This document shows positions 1 to 11,135 of a stretch of 64,000 nucleotides of DNA, one piece after another. The translations under genes were made by a program, and so were the position numbers. The stretch is from Siphonodentalium dalli (lineage: Eukaryota > Mollusca > Scaphopoda > Gadilida > Siphonodentaliidae): contig CP136069.1 in assembly GCA_032622095.1 (NCBI GenBank), positions 71,387,319-71,451,318 on the forward strand, read 5' to 3'. The notes beneath the pieces are model-generated. The model had not been told where the DNA came from. It did not search any database and saw nothing but the letters and a program-made list of their open reading frames with translations. Within the stretch, counting starts at the first letter, position 1. Every line of letters begins with the position of its first letter.

Positions 1-912
1 TATTAGTAATTTGATGTGTACACGTCTATCTGTTATTTAAACTCTTCAGTATACTGGAGAAAAACTAAACTTAGTTGCAGATATATTATTATGATGGTTT
101 TGAGAATGGTCGACTGCTAGTGTGCTTAATAGGTCAGTAGGGACCTATAGCACACAGCACACAACGTGACAGTTTACATCAGTACTGAGACGTATAGCAG
201 CCAAGAGGTTAATGGATTGTACCACATATCTTCCGATCCGGAATGAACTCATCAAAATTAAGGGTGCCAATTTTATCAATTTTCGATGGGACCAACTAGC
301 ACATATTTTAGCCAATAACATAGCTTACTGCTCCAAAATCTGCAACGCAGTCAAGCGATTCGAGGCCAGATCACAACTTAACTAGACATATTACTTAGTG
401 GTGAATCATGTATGACAACTTACTCTATAGAGAAGACTATAGATTATCACCATTATACAATGTATAATCTGTCAATGTGTTGTATGATTTCACATGATAC
501 ACTGTTAATATTAGTTTACATGCATGGCAACCTGTCCCTAACCGGAGGCTTCATTTGCTAAATAAATATAATCTAATCTGTACATTACTGCTTTTATTTC
601 TGTTATATTGGTTAAACTGATGGTGTGTATTGTTGGAAGCGGGGCTGCATTAATTTGATACAATTGTGCGCCAAATCCTTGTAATTTTAGTTAGAATAAA
701 TATTTGTAAACCAACAGATGTGCAAATAATGCGCAATATCGCCAAACTTGTGACAGATACTAACTAAATGCTGTTATTATATAACATAAATAAATAATAA
801 TTAACCCCAGATCTCACGGTTACAAAACTAGACCCCCGACCAGTACATATTGTTATACATTATAGCTGAACAATCTGATTTTTTGTTACAAAAATAAAAC
901 TTTTTTGCAATA
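1..912. other. AT-rich stretch without a gene
   Basis: No coding region is recognisable. Around 536-580 there is a short tract (GGAGGCTTCATTTGC followed by AAATAAATATAATCTAATCT) that loosely resembles the 3' tail of the LINE remnant near 54.83 kb, so an old LINE tail is possible. The match is weak. Confidence 0.4.
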
Positions 913-1540
913 GCAAGGATTCCTCTAGTCGCCACGTTCTCGAATAACCTTCCGGACATTAGGTCGATAACGCAGAAACACACGAACGTGCTTCATGACT
1001 CGGAACGGATGAAAAAAGTGTTCTCTGAGCCTCCACGTGTTGCGTTCAGGAGAGACTCAAATATCTGTGATATATTGGTTCACGCAAAGACGAAACGTTT
1101 GGTCCGCTCGACACCGGGCCCTGTTCCCCTGTGCGGTAAAGACTGTAAAGTATGTAGTTCAATTTCATTTGAACCAGTAATGAACTCCGTGAAAACAAAG
1201 TCGTATACTGTTAGGCATAATATTAATTGTAAAACTCAAAATGTGGTTTATTGTTTGTCATGTAGGAAATGCGAACAGGTGTCTATATTGGTGAACCAGA
1301 ACGCACATTAGGGGAGCGGATGAAAGAACATATCCGGGATATTGACAATATTGAAAAGCCTGTTTATTCTCATTTCAATTCAAATGGACATTGTGCCCGT
1401 GACCTAATGTTTTCCGTTCTGGACATGGTAAATGGTGGACTTCAGTTGCGCCTAGTGAAGGAAGGGGCCTGGATCAGGCGCTTGGACACGCGAATTCCGA
1501 ATGGACTGAATTTGCAATCCAATTCACGGCACAGGTAAAA
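913..1540 (+). pseudogene. Penelope-like element remnant, C-terminal GIY-YIG endonuclease
   Basis: This is the decayed 3' end of a Penelope-like retroelement ORF. Translation from about 913 gives the conserved linker (TFSNNLPDIRSI, then VAFRRDSNICDILVHAK), a Cys pair in GKDCKVC, and NVVYCLSCRKC, which is the first half of the GIY-YIG motif. The second half (VYIGE, then RTLGERMKEHIRDI and YSHFNSNGH) is in a different frame, so a frameshift lies near 1270-1285 inside the catalytic domain. Stops close both frames (1309-1311 and 1536-1538). In intact elements the reverse transcriptase lies upstream and GIY-YIG cuts the target DNA. No reverse transcriptase is visible upstream here, so the copy is 5'-truncated as well as frameshifted. 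The family assignment comes from motif recognition and is fairly secure; the clade is not determined. Confidence 0.8.
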
Positions 1541-1671
1541 GCAACGTCATATAATTACGTCATCGTCGATCGAGGCACAAACGTCGAAGCAAAGGTGTGA
1601 CTATTGAACGGACTTGTTAAATTGGAGTCAACATTAATATTGATTGATTGTAACTGTATAACTTGTTTTGG

Positions 1672-1695
1672 CTGAAGAAGGCCATGCGGCCGAAA
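1672..1695 (+). ncRNA. hammerhead-ribozyme-like core downstream of the Penelope ORF
   Basis: The sequence reads CTGAAGA, then A, a perfect GGCC/GGCC stem with an ATGC loop, then GAAA. This matches the hammerhead core CUGANGA - stem II - GAAA. Penelope-like elements are known to carry hammerhead motifs in their terminal repeats, and the position about 135 bp after the ORF remnant fits. I could not find convincing stem I and stem III partners, so the motif may be degenerate or only part of the fold. Confidence 0.45.
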
Positions 1696-1699
1696 ATTT

Positions 1700-2365
1700 C
1701 CAATAAGAGTGTTACGTTGTTATTTGTTGAATCTGATTTTGTATTAGTTCATTGATTATTGCATTTGTTTGACTATACCATACATCACTGGTGGCGTCCG
1801 CTAATTAGAACTCTACTTAGAAAATTGAATTTATAAATCACACGGAGGCCAAGTAAGAAAATATTACGATTTCCATGTAGAATATACCTTGTCTACACTG
1901 TACATCGACTACATATTCATGTACAGGACCATGACCTTCCTGAAAGTCATGTTTAAAAATTCCTCGTTGACACACGCATGTGCAGAAATAATTTGTATTT
2001 GACACTCGGTCCCCTGTTACATATAACATTTCATATTTTCAGTCACAATCAAACGTATTGATTGTTTCCTCTTCGATTTCATTTCTTGTCGGAGATTTAC
2101 TGTTTTGACAATTCTTCTCGTGATAAGTGGCTGTTGAAATTAATTATATATACATTGAATAAATTGGTTGGGGCATGTCCGGACTCGTCATCTGTGTGTT
2201 CTCTTATATGTTGTATATAACACAGAATAGAATATCAGATATCAGATCATATCATTTGTCAGTCTGTGGAGTAAGAAAAAATAGCGTGAACTATACTCCG
2301 CGTTTGCATTGCGGACCTGCGTATTTGAAATGCGAACCGGCGTTGTTTGTTCAATGTTATAAAGT
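1700..2365. other. no gene seen
   Basis: The first part is probably the untranslated tail of the Penelope remnant. I see no further coding or repeat structure up to the element D fragment. Confidence 0.4.
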
Positions 2366-2425
2366 TATCCGATAGAACAGGTCAGAACATCAAAAAGTGT
2401 CCATGTTTGTGCTGGTGGAATATGA

Positions 2426-2479
<54 letters not shown>

Positions 2480-2555
2480 TCTCTCTCTCTCTCTATATAT
2501 ATAACGGGCGTAGCAGAGATCCGTGGCACGATCAGGCAAAATCGTGCAATCACAA
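2366..2555 (+). mobile_element. element D fragment split by CT microsatellite
   Basis: The stretch around 2380-2428 (AACATCAAAAAGTG, then TGCTGGTGGAATAT) and the stretch around 2505-2545 (GGGCGTAG, then GATCCGTGGCACGATC) match consecutive parts of element D near 15.93-16.01 kb and 17.65-17.74 kb. In this copy a CT tract of about 67 bp sits between them, so the microsatellite has grown inside the element. Confidence 0.6.
2429..2494. repeat. (CT)n microsatellite
   Basis: Nearly pure CT dinucleotide tract with one interruption near 2475. Long Ser-Leu or Arg-Glu reading frames over it are artefacts of the repeat. Confidence 0.97.
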
Positions 2556-2567
2556 CTAGGTGCCGAT

Positions 2568-2568
<1 letters not shown>

Positions 2569-2647
<79 letters not shown>

Positions 2648-2764
2648 CTCTCCTCTCTCTCGCCTCTCTCTTTCTCTCTCTCACTCCCTCTCTCTCTCTC
2701 TCTCTCTCTCCCTCCCCCCTCTCTCTCCCTCTCTCGCTCGCTCGCTCCCTCTCGCTCTCGCTCT
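2569..2764. repeat. (CT)n microsatellite with impure 3' half
   Basis: Pure CT to about 2645, then CT mixed with CCCCT, CGCT and TTCT variants. It lies about 75 bp from the previous CT tract, on the other side of an element D segment. Confidence 0.97.
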
Positions 2765-3454
2765 TCGATGTATGATGATTGCGCTGTCGTCTTAGCATAC
2801 CATTGGATGATGCAGCCCTTGTTCATGTTTACTTACTTTTAGAAAATGAATGAGATGAACCTAGTCGTACAAAGGACTCGGGTCAATTCGAAACACCTGT
2901 CGTTTTTACATCATACATCAACACACCTATTTATTTTGAGGACGTCCAACGCTATACAAACACAAACCTGCACAAGAATATACGCCGATAATTCAGCGTA
3001 TTGTTAAAAAAATTCGCAGGCATTCTTTTCAAATCGGCATGCGTTCCACACAATGCACCAGCGAGATAGCACTCAAATCGTCCTTTTCATTGTATCAAAC
3101 CTGTTTTCTTTGTTATTACAGAAAGCACCGTAGCCTTATGAGCAAATGAGCTTTAATTTTAAGGGCTTTTAATGCAGGTATTGAATTTATCTAGATCTTA
3201 ACTCTTTCTGATGGCCTGAGTTATGAGCTGATGGATTCGTGGCGGGGAGATGTGCTTCAAATAATACACCGGGTTTTGAGGACCCTTGGTCCATCTCATT
3301 TAGAGGACCCTTGATAGCCACGAGTACGACAGGTTGGCTAGAATAGAGAATGCGCTGCAGCCTCCTTGAGGGCCGAGTGTCTAGATGTTCATATCAGATG
3401 CGACCACGTATTGGTAGTAATTAATGCTCCGCGGTCAGATTGAATACAAAATGA
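2765..3454. other. no gene seen
   Basis: Non-repetitive AT-rich DNA. No convincing exon, RNA gene or inverted repeat was found. Confidence 0.4.
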
Positions 3455-3920
3455 TTAAAGGTACTCAACCCGATCAGACGGTCCTCATACCATCAAGATA
3501 CAACAACAACAACATTTCTTCAAAATTTGCTTTAGTTATCAGAATCGATTAATTGCAACAAAATAATGCTAACCACTGTCAACTATGGTATCAGATTTCC
3601 CAAAACGTGTTATTTATCAACATTTTTTTCAACGAAATATGGCCATATTATCACTTGAGTATCACGAAGTTTGGCCGTATGACCACTTGATTTCAGAGTT
3701 ATCCATCTTCATCCGCAATGTTGCCGAGACCGTCCGTTTTACCACGTGTTTCTGTGCCACATATTATTACACATCTCGAGAAATAACAAACTTCAAAAAT
3801 CGATATCTGACCACTCTGAGCTTTGATGGGTGGGTTCCTCGACTCGAATCAAATATATTTTACCCCCGAAGCCAAAGAAATAGTAATTTGTACGCGTTAA
3901 TTCGGATTATACTTCTTTAA
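3455..3920. mobile_element. TTAA-flanked MITE, family E copy 1
   Basis: A 466-bp element bounded by TTAA on both sides. Its ends are related inverted sequences (TTAAAGGTACTCAACCCGAT at the left; the right end read in reverse is TTTAAAGAAGTATAATCCGA). It matches copy 2 (33570-34034, 465 bp) along its whole length in opposite orientation, and the truncated copy at 63351. The 111-residue open frame inside it is not conserved as protein. The TTAA target and ends suggest a piggyBac-type non-autonomous element. Confidence 0.75.
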
Positions 3921-5007
3921 ACATTTCTTGAGCCAATTTTCCAGGCATATGAAAAAGAACATAATACAAATACTTGCAATAACTGTAGTCGGAAATTACG
4001 AAGATGGCAGCTTCTCGTAGTTGCTTTAACCCTATCTACACTATCATTCGTATCACACAGGCATCACGGAAATCCACGAAATTATGCAAGAGTATATATC
4101 GAAAACTGTCACAAAAGCTCATAGTCTCATAACAAAGAACTCTTTTTTATTATCTGCCGCTTAAAAAGTTGGGCGACACTGAGAAGCATGAATGCTCTTT
4201 ATAATAGGCGACCGATGGCATTTGCAAAACAAAAAAACAATGATCCCGTCGTCTCTTATAAAGAACGTCCATGTTCCCGTAACCAAAAATGTACCGGTAT
4301 ATATAATAAAGAGCGTCGTCAATTCGACGCGTGAATGCTCAAATGTTCTAAGTCCATTTTCGCGCGAAAACGAGATATCAGATACCCCAATATCCCACAA
4401 AATGCGACGCAAAATTGTCGCATCTCCAAAACTGACTGCTTGGTGCACGCTGAAGTGTTCTATCTCCTAGAGCAATCGTAAGCTTCGAACGGCATCACGT
4501 GGTGCAAGTTTGGCGAATGGCGGGTCCGAAATATCTAATCTGATGGTATTGACTATCCTTAATTAAAATCGCTAATCTATTTAATTTAAATGTTACATAT
4601 TGTTGTTACGTACATTCAGTTATGTATAAAATATTCCGTTATGTAGTTTGTATGGTAATTAAATGAATGCTAATGAAACTACATATTTTAAACCGACATG
4701 GAGATAGAACACTCTAGAACAAATTGGAACCCCGTATCCCCACGTTTCCTTATCGTGGAGATAGAATGGTCTAGCACTGACAATATCAGTTTAACGCAAC
4801 CCGGAGATGGAACAAATATATATGTCGTGAACTGTCACTTAAAGGGTCATAGTCATTTCATTTTAATCGTTTGAGTGGCTTGTTATTCCCAAAAAGTCAG
4901 ATTATTTTGCGTTTATGGACATGGACTAAATAACTAGTAGTCAAGTAATGTTTGCCTACTTGCCTGTTATATGCAGGGATGTGGCAATATTCCCGAGTCG
5001 TGTGAGT
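3921..5007. other. no gene seen
   Basis: Non-coding. Several short similar phrases (GGAGATAGAA, TCTAGAAC/TCTAGCAC) recur near 4460, 4700 and 4755, but not as a clear tandem array. Confidence 0.4.
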
Positions 5008-5100
5008 GTCGCAACCCCCCCCCCCCCCCCCAACTTTTGGTAAAATATTCAATAGTTGGACATTCGGAAGCCTAGACCCACACAGTTGGAAACTTCAGAC
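5008..5100. mobile_element. family K fragment with poly-C tract
   Basis: A run of 17 C (5015-5031) is followed by a phrase like TATTCAATAGTTGGA and then CAGTTGGAAACTTC, the signature of repeat family K seen in about ten places in the window. Only a short piece is present. Confidence 0.5.
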
Positions 5101-5947
5101 TTTCAAACTCTAGAATGTAGCTCATATATATTATTTCCTACTGTGGTTTTAAACTACTATTGAATGTTTGCAATGAAATTACGCTGGACCCTCAGTTTAA
5201 AAAGCCCGACCCGTTCAATGGAATTTCCATCTTTCTTTTTTTTCTTTTCTTTTTTGGAGCTCCAATTGGAACCCCTGGTTAGATATGCTATGAAAAATTA
5301 AGGTGCATGTTGCGTGGATGCGGGTGCACTCTGGTGGTACGAACATATACTCCTGTTTTTGTAAGGAGTCTGCAAATCCCAAATCTGTATGGACGCACCA
5401 GAGTTAATTTACGTGCCTCGACATGCGATAATACAAACGCATTTGAATGTCGTTACTTTCTGATTTGGAAATATTTATCGACAATCGTTGATCTCAGTAA
5501 AATCACTTTCTCTCATTTTATAAAACGCACTCAATAAACAGTTGTTCGCTTCAAGTGCGCTTTGCGTCCTCTTTGGCACAAATAATTAAAATACTATACT
5601 TAATTAGTGTTAACTATTACAGGACCAAGGCACAAAACATGAATACAGAGATCACGGATCTTCCTGATGAAATATGTAATTATAGTATTTAAGCGGATAT
5701 CTTTATACGCACTGCCCCAACACATTTCTTTTTGTTGCAATCGTTTCTGCCAGGTTGTTAATCAAAACTCTGTGCTGTGGAGAAATGTTGGAGACTTTCC
5801 TGGCGCGCTTATCTCAGACCTGCACCAACTCAAACACGTCTTGTCCCACTCCTGATTGTTCAGGCCATGCGCGCGGGTGTAGATATCAAACAATATGTGA
5901 TCCTCCGTAGGATAGGGTGTCGTATAATATGTGGCTCAATGAAGGCA

Positions 5948-6027
5948 GGATCATATATCAAAATGAGAGGATATGGTGATCCCATGAAAAGGGGATCACC
6001 ATATCCTCTCATTTTGATATGTGATCC
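5948..6027. repeat. near-perfect 36-bp inverted repeat
   Basis: Arms 5948-5983 and 5992-6027 are reverse complements with one mismatch, separated by 8 bases. This would form a very stable hairpin. A related phrase (ATCCTCCGTAGGAT and ATCCTCCGTGGGAT) occurs on each side near 5900 and 6350. Confidence 0.9.
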
Positions 6028-6060
6028 TAAAATAAGAAAATATTTTTATTAACTAAATAA

Positions 6061-6148
6061 CGGAGATATTTGAAGAAGTGTTTTTGACGAAATAGCGGAA
6101 ATATTTGAAGAAGTGTTTTAAAGATATTTGAAGAAGTGTTTTAAAGAG
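6061..6148. repeat. three-copy short tandem repeat
   Basis: The phrase ATATTTGAAGAAGTGTTTT occurs three times at irregular spacing (about 42 and 26 bp). A similar single phrase is at 49475-49500, so it may derive from a dispersed repeat. Confidence 0.8.
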
Positions 6149-6149
6149 C

Positions 6150-9100
6150 GTAACCCAAACTTCCACCAAGCCCACCCACCCTATAGAAGAATTTGACTTA
6201 TATTTCACCAGAGTTGATCTATTGTGGTGTTGTAATTTCTCATACAAATCGCCGTTATTTAGTAAAGGGACATTCTTTATAGAGTTATTACCCTTCATAT
6301 AAAATCACTAAAAACAGATAAAGATCGCATATCAAAACCTATGTTATCCTCCGTGGGATCAGATATCGTTTATAGTCTACACTCGTGCGCATTAGGTGGA
6401 TTGTTTGTCTATTTCGATATCGGATATGCGGTCATAAACTTTACTTTGTCGGAACTAAACTTTGAACTGCATGTAGTTTCCGGATTGTTGAAATCCCAAC
6501 ATTTACTCACACTGGACATGGCAGGATGTGACCTATCAACACTGTGTTTTTCCCCAATTCCACACAGATTACATTTCTGGACATTTCTGGACATTTTCTC
6601 ATTACTGTCGTTGATGGCCAAGTCATAAAACAATGCCTTCATCTCAAATGGATGCATGTATGACTATCGTTCATCAATATTCCAGCGGAGACAGTTATTC
6701 ACATAATAGCAAACCTTCATCAAACACAGCATCTTACAGTATTTCCGGAATACTCTTCTCCATCCCGAAATAATAACGTGACTCAGTTAGCTACATTCAA
6801 ATTACTCTTAAGACTTCACACTGATATGTTGCTGAATTCCGTGCTCTTGTTGAGCCAGTATATACAAAGTGTTGTTTTAAATTATATCATATATCGAGCT
6901 AAAATCATGAACATGGTCGAGGCAATAGCCATATGAACGCACTGCCATCAAAATCTGATTCCGACGATTATCCATCCATATCACCACCGAACTCAGAAAA
7001 CATAGTGTGCGTTGATCATATAACAGTATACAGTCCTCCAATATATCAGAACCAAACGGCTCATGTTCTTGATGCCTTCCAGAAACAAAAACAAAATTTG
7101 ATTAGTATAAATTGAATTTAGTATTTATTGAAGTCGCGTGTTAAATTTCATATAAAATAGTATCGATTTTTTTTATAAATGTTGGCATGGAATTCGCCAC
7201 TATAATTAGTTTTGCGTTCCCTGTTAATATATGTTAGCATCGTGATGCAATGAAGAAGTCTAACTGGGCGCGCTTGGTCATATTCGACGTACTTTTCTCA
7301 AAACATTTAATGGAATGTTCATGGACTGTTTTTTAAATTCCTTTTTGTGTTACGAATGCTACCAAGCTGTGAAACCCGTTTATACTTTATGTTCGAGTTC
7401 ATTGTTATAACCCTTATCACTTCGCCATTTATGAATGATGTCTCAATAAAATTTGCCCACTCTGCAGCTCAGTAGCTTGCAGTGCCATGATATATTCGTA
7501 TAGCCGATGACAAAACCTTTTTTCTTTGAAATGACATTTCGACATCCAGTTATGGCTCGACTCGACTTGGGAGTGATCAACGGAACCTGCGGACACCGCA
7601 CATTAAATAGCAAATGTGATACCACTGATTTCCAGAAAATAAGACAGGTTGATGTTTGTAAACTGAATTATTGTACTGTCTTCTTGATATTAATTACAAC
7701 CAGAATATGGTTCTTTGTGATTGTTTGCCATATAGGAAACTACAAGACATCTGTATTTCAATACGATATGACAATATGTTACCAAAAATTTGTTTGGTTA
7801 TTAGTTTCGATCAGAAAATAAGTTGGTCGAAACCAATAACCATCTAATTTTTTGGCAACAGATTGTCATATCGTATCTAAATGCAAGTATGCTGGTGTTG
7901 AGGTTTGCGTTGATAATGTTCGTTACTGTTTTCATCTGGTTTCAGATTTATGTTGCAAATGTTCAATCTTATATTCATATTAGGTTAACATTACATTATT
8001 TCGATTCTAAAAAAAAACTTGAACTCTCATTCTCACCCAATATGGCGACCTCAGAAGTACTAGTACAGTTTAGATAGACCACATCGGCATATTTCTACAA
8101 TACAGTGACATTATATGGATTCCATCGCAATAAGGGCGAATCAATGTATTTTCTATGTTGACTCAATTATATTTATACTTTACTAAATACGAAACCTGCC
8201 TGAGAACGCGAACTCGTCGTTTGAACAGGCCAATTCATGGCAGCAATTTGAGGTTTTATCCCCAACGACCACTATCGAGGTAGATAGTTGGATGTGCTTG
8301 TAGTAAATAACTGCACAATTATAACTACCTCGTACAGTATTATATGATGTACACTTCATTTCATGGTTATGTCATTAATTTAATCTGCTTTTCGCTTCCT
8401 AAAAGACTGGAGTGTAACGAAAACTAACGTCGTTCGCAAGCAATATACACACATGTATAAAGGATATCTAGCATTTTTGAGTAGGTACCGGAAATATCTC
8501 ACGAGTTGGCGCGAGAAATATGTGTTTTCACGAGCGACTTGTCACGGGCGAAAATACATTATTTTTGGCGGTAACGAGTAAGATAATTCGAATAATTGCT
8601 AAAACCAAAAAAATGCTAGATATTCTATTTATTATATGTAATTCAACTCTGATTTCGTTGAATTGGGTAACATTCTGGAGAAAAACGTTGATGGCGTCAC
8701 ATAACAATAACCTTATTCATGTATCAAGCGTAACGGTAGATATAAGAAAATATTTTGTTAGAAATTTCCTGATATCTCTTATGATGTGTCATCTAATAAA
8801 TTAAATGATACATTGTTGTGACACCACAAGTATACACTTACTATTGCGCCATTAGACTGGTTTTCTCCATTACCAAAGTTAACGTGAGGCTACACGATAG
8901 TGATCGCAGATAATACGTCAATAATATAAAGCCAATTTGGTGATAGTTTTCGGCAGGGTTGATAGGTTTGATGTGGTTTAATCCACACAAAGTATAAACA
9001 ACATATTTTATCTTGGACTGGAGAAAAACTATTGAAGTACTTATTTAATTTAGTGTTATCTTACCCTGCTGTTGCCTCCTATCTAGGCCCCCTGACATGA

Positions 9101-9278
9101 TAAACTGATAATAGCCCTAAATACTAAGTAATCAATATAATGTGATATACAACAAACCTAGTTGATTGAATGTCTGTATCTATTTAATTTAATCTGTTTT
9201 TGAAACCCTTTCCGTTATGTCGATCCGGGGTTCACGGTTACAGATAGCATTTGTGCATAACGTAATGGTAACTTATAT
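6150..9278. other. 3.1 kb without a recognisable gene
   Basis: Open frames here are short, AT-rich and not protein-like. No inverted repeats or tandem arrays of note were found. It lies downstream of the minus-strand Ig gene. Confidence 0.4.
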
Positions 9279-9824
9279 CAGGTCTGGCAATTTCCAATTA
9301 TACCTACCATAGCTATATGCAGCTATTGTAGCTACATTTGACTGTCGTAAAACAGTATTTTACCAATTTGCATTGCATACATGCATTACCGCAAGCTGCT
9401 GCAACTAAGGGTGAGGGGTATTATGTATTTAGAACTCATGAAATCACTAACGATGACATTTCGGTTGCAATATCTTGCGGAATATCAGAGGAGCATAGCT
9501 AAGCACATGCATCCGTTTAGATATTGGTTATGCTATGTGATATGGGACTCAGTTCCATCCATATGTGATCTATTCTTCTTCTACTTAGGTACAGTTGTCA
9601 GGAAAAAGTAACAATATTGGAATATTTTGTTAATTATACATGAAAATGGCAAACAGTATTAATTTACTAAGAGTATAATCAAATCATGTGTTTGTATATT
9701 TAAATGCCTATTTGTTGGATTGGGTTAGCTCTCTTCAACCAGATTCATCCATCATCAATAGCCATATGTAGCTACAACAGCTACATATGGTTATTGTAGC
9801 TATATTTGGGAATTGCCAGACCTG
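9279..9824. mobile_element. TIR element with hAT-like ends
   Basis: A 546-bp element beginning CAGGTCTGGCAATTTCC and ending in the complement (GGGAATTGCCAGACCTG). The inverted similarity extends about 65 bp inward and includes GTAGCTACA-type boxes; a smaller palindrome (CATATGTAGCTACAAC...) lies in the right arm. CAG...CTG termini are typical of hAT, but the 8-bp flanks (ACTTATAT and TATACATA) do not match, so the superfamily is unsure. No transposase is encoded. Confidence 0.7.
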
Positions 9825-10167
9825 TATACATATAGTGCCATAACTGTATACTCGTAAATGTTAAACGTGAGTTTGCGAAACATGTCTAATATGACTAGAC
9901 CCGACATGCTTCACTAATACGAATTCAGGACGTCTGTCTATATATAGACGACATGTGTATCGTAGTGGTTGCACTGGTGGGGTGGGTATTTATACGAAAA
10001 CGCCCGAAGCCATTCAATAATTTAAATTTTCGCTCAAACGTCGGAAAACTAACAACAAACCGAACATTCATGCAAAATTGGTGAGGAGAACGATGGATAT
10101 CCGTCTGCGATAATCGGCCGAACGACATGCATAATAATGGAACAATGACTATACTACTGTGACGTCA

Positions 10168-11135
10168 TCAACTTTCTGTGTCATCTGATCTGTTCTTGAT
10201 AAAACCATAGAAAATACACACAGATATTTCAGCCCAGAGAACCAGCAGAATAAAAGGCACAGGTGAGACGTTAAAGTATATGCAGAAAAACGTCAAAGCA
10301 GAGAGACCCAGGAAGATTTCCTCCGGGGAAGGGAGAAAACCTGTGCTGCCTCGTTGTGATTTCAACGATCGTCTGCGCTTTTTCCTTTCCACGCCCTTTT
10401 CTTTCTGCTTTCGAGAAAACTTAGATTTACTTTTGTCTTTAATTGGTTTTAAGGAAGGCGGAAGCACTTGAGAACTTTCGGGTTGCTCGTCGTCAGCAAA
10501 GCATTCAGCTTCAGATTTCACATTGCTGTCTCCATCACCAGCACCATTCGAAGAAAACGTCGGTTTGGTTCGAACGTCTTGGAGTTGATCCGACAGGTCT
10601 GGTAAACGGGAAGCTGGTTCATTTAATGGTTCTATTTTGTTCGATGTCGTTATTTGCGTTTGAGGATCGGTTTTTGATACCGCTTTATCCTTCTTAGAAT
10701 TTTTCGGTAAGACGGGGTGTGATATGAGACGAGGGGCGGTAATAGGTCTGTCCGTACTTTTCGGTCTGCTCGGGACTTTATTGTCCGTGAACACAGGCGC
10801 CGTTGGGGTAAATGTAAGTCCCTTCTCATCGCCATATTTTTCCTCAGATTCTTTCGCGATATCATGTGACGCCACTGATCGTGGTATTTTCAGCTTTACC
10901 TGAGGGTTTTCAATTTGTGCACCTCCTTTTCCATCTGAAATAGGTTTATTTTCGAAATCTGCCGCTCTATTCGAAGTTTCCCGAACATTTTCGGCTGGAT
11001 CTGTGCTCAAATTTTCCCTATATACCTCGGTATCATCCGAAGCCGTGTTGTCAGTTGTCGATGACATATTTTTCTCGTTGTTCTTTTCTTCTCTTTTTAT
11101 TTTCTCTTCTTCACTGTCATCGCTATCCGAATTAT
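10168..11135 (-). CDS. terminal exon of Ig-domain gene: acidic/basic linker and double hydrophobic C-terminal tail
   Basis: This is the last coding exon of a minus-strand gene. The acceptor is a pyrimidine-rich tract ending TTTTTGCAG just before 11135. Two bases complete a split codon, giving NSDSDDSEEEKIKREEKNNEK and then about 299 residues from the first Met. That part is rich in Ser, Lys, Pro and acidic residues, has a basic cluster at residues 229-233 (KKRRR), and ends with two hydrophobic segments (about 251-265 and 270-290) separated by NVSPV, with a short polar end (KNRSDDTES). The stop is at 10170-10168. The start phase matches the end phase of the exon at 34097. I infer a cytoplasmic protein held in a membrane by a C-terminal anchor or hairpin. 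I do not recognise the tail as a named domain. Low-complexity stretches make homology hard to judge, but exon structure and length argue that it is real. Confidence 0.8.

Noticed and set aside
2347-2826. Long open frames on both strands rich in Ser-Leu or Arg-Glu
   Set aside because: They are the translation of CT dinucleotide repeats and have no coding meaning.
3585-3920. 111-codon open frame
   Set aside because: It lies wholly inside family E MITE copy 1; the other copies do not keep the frame.
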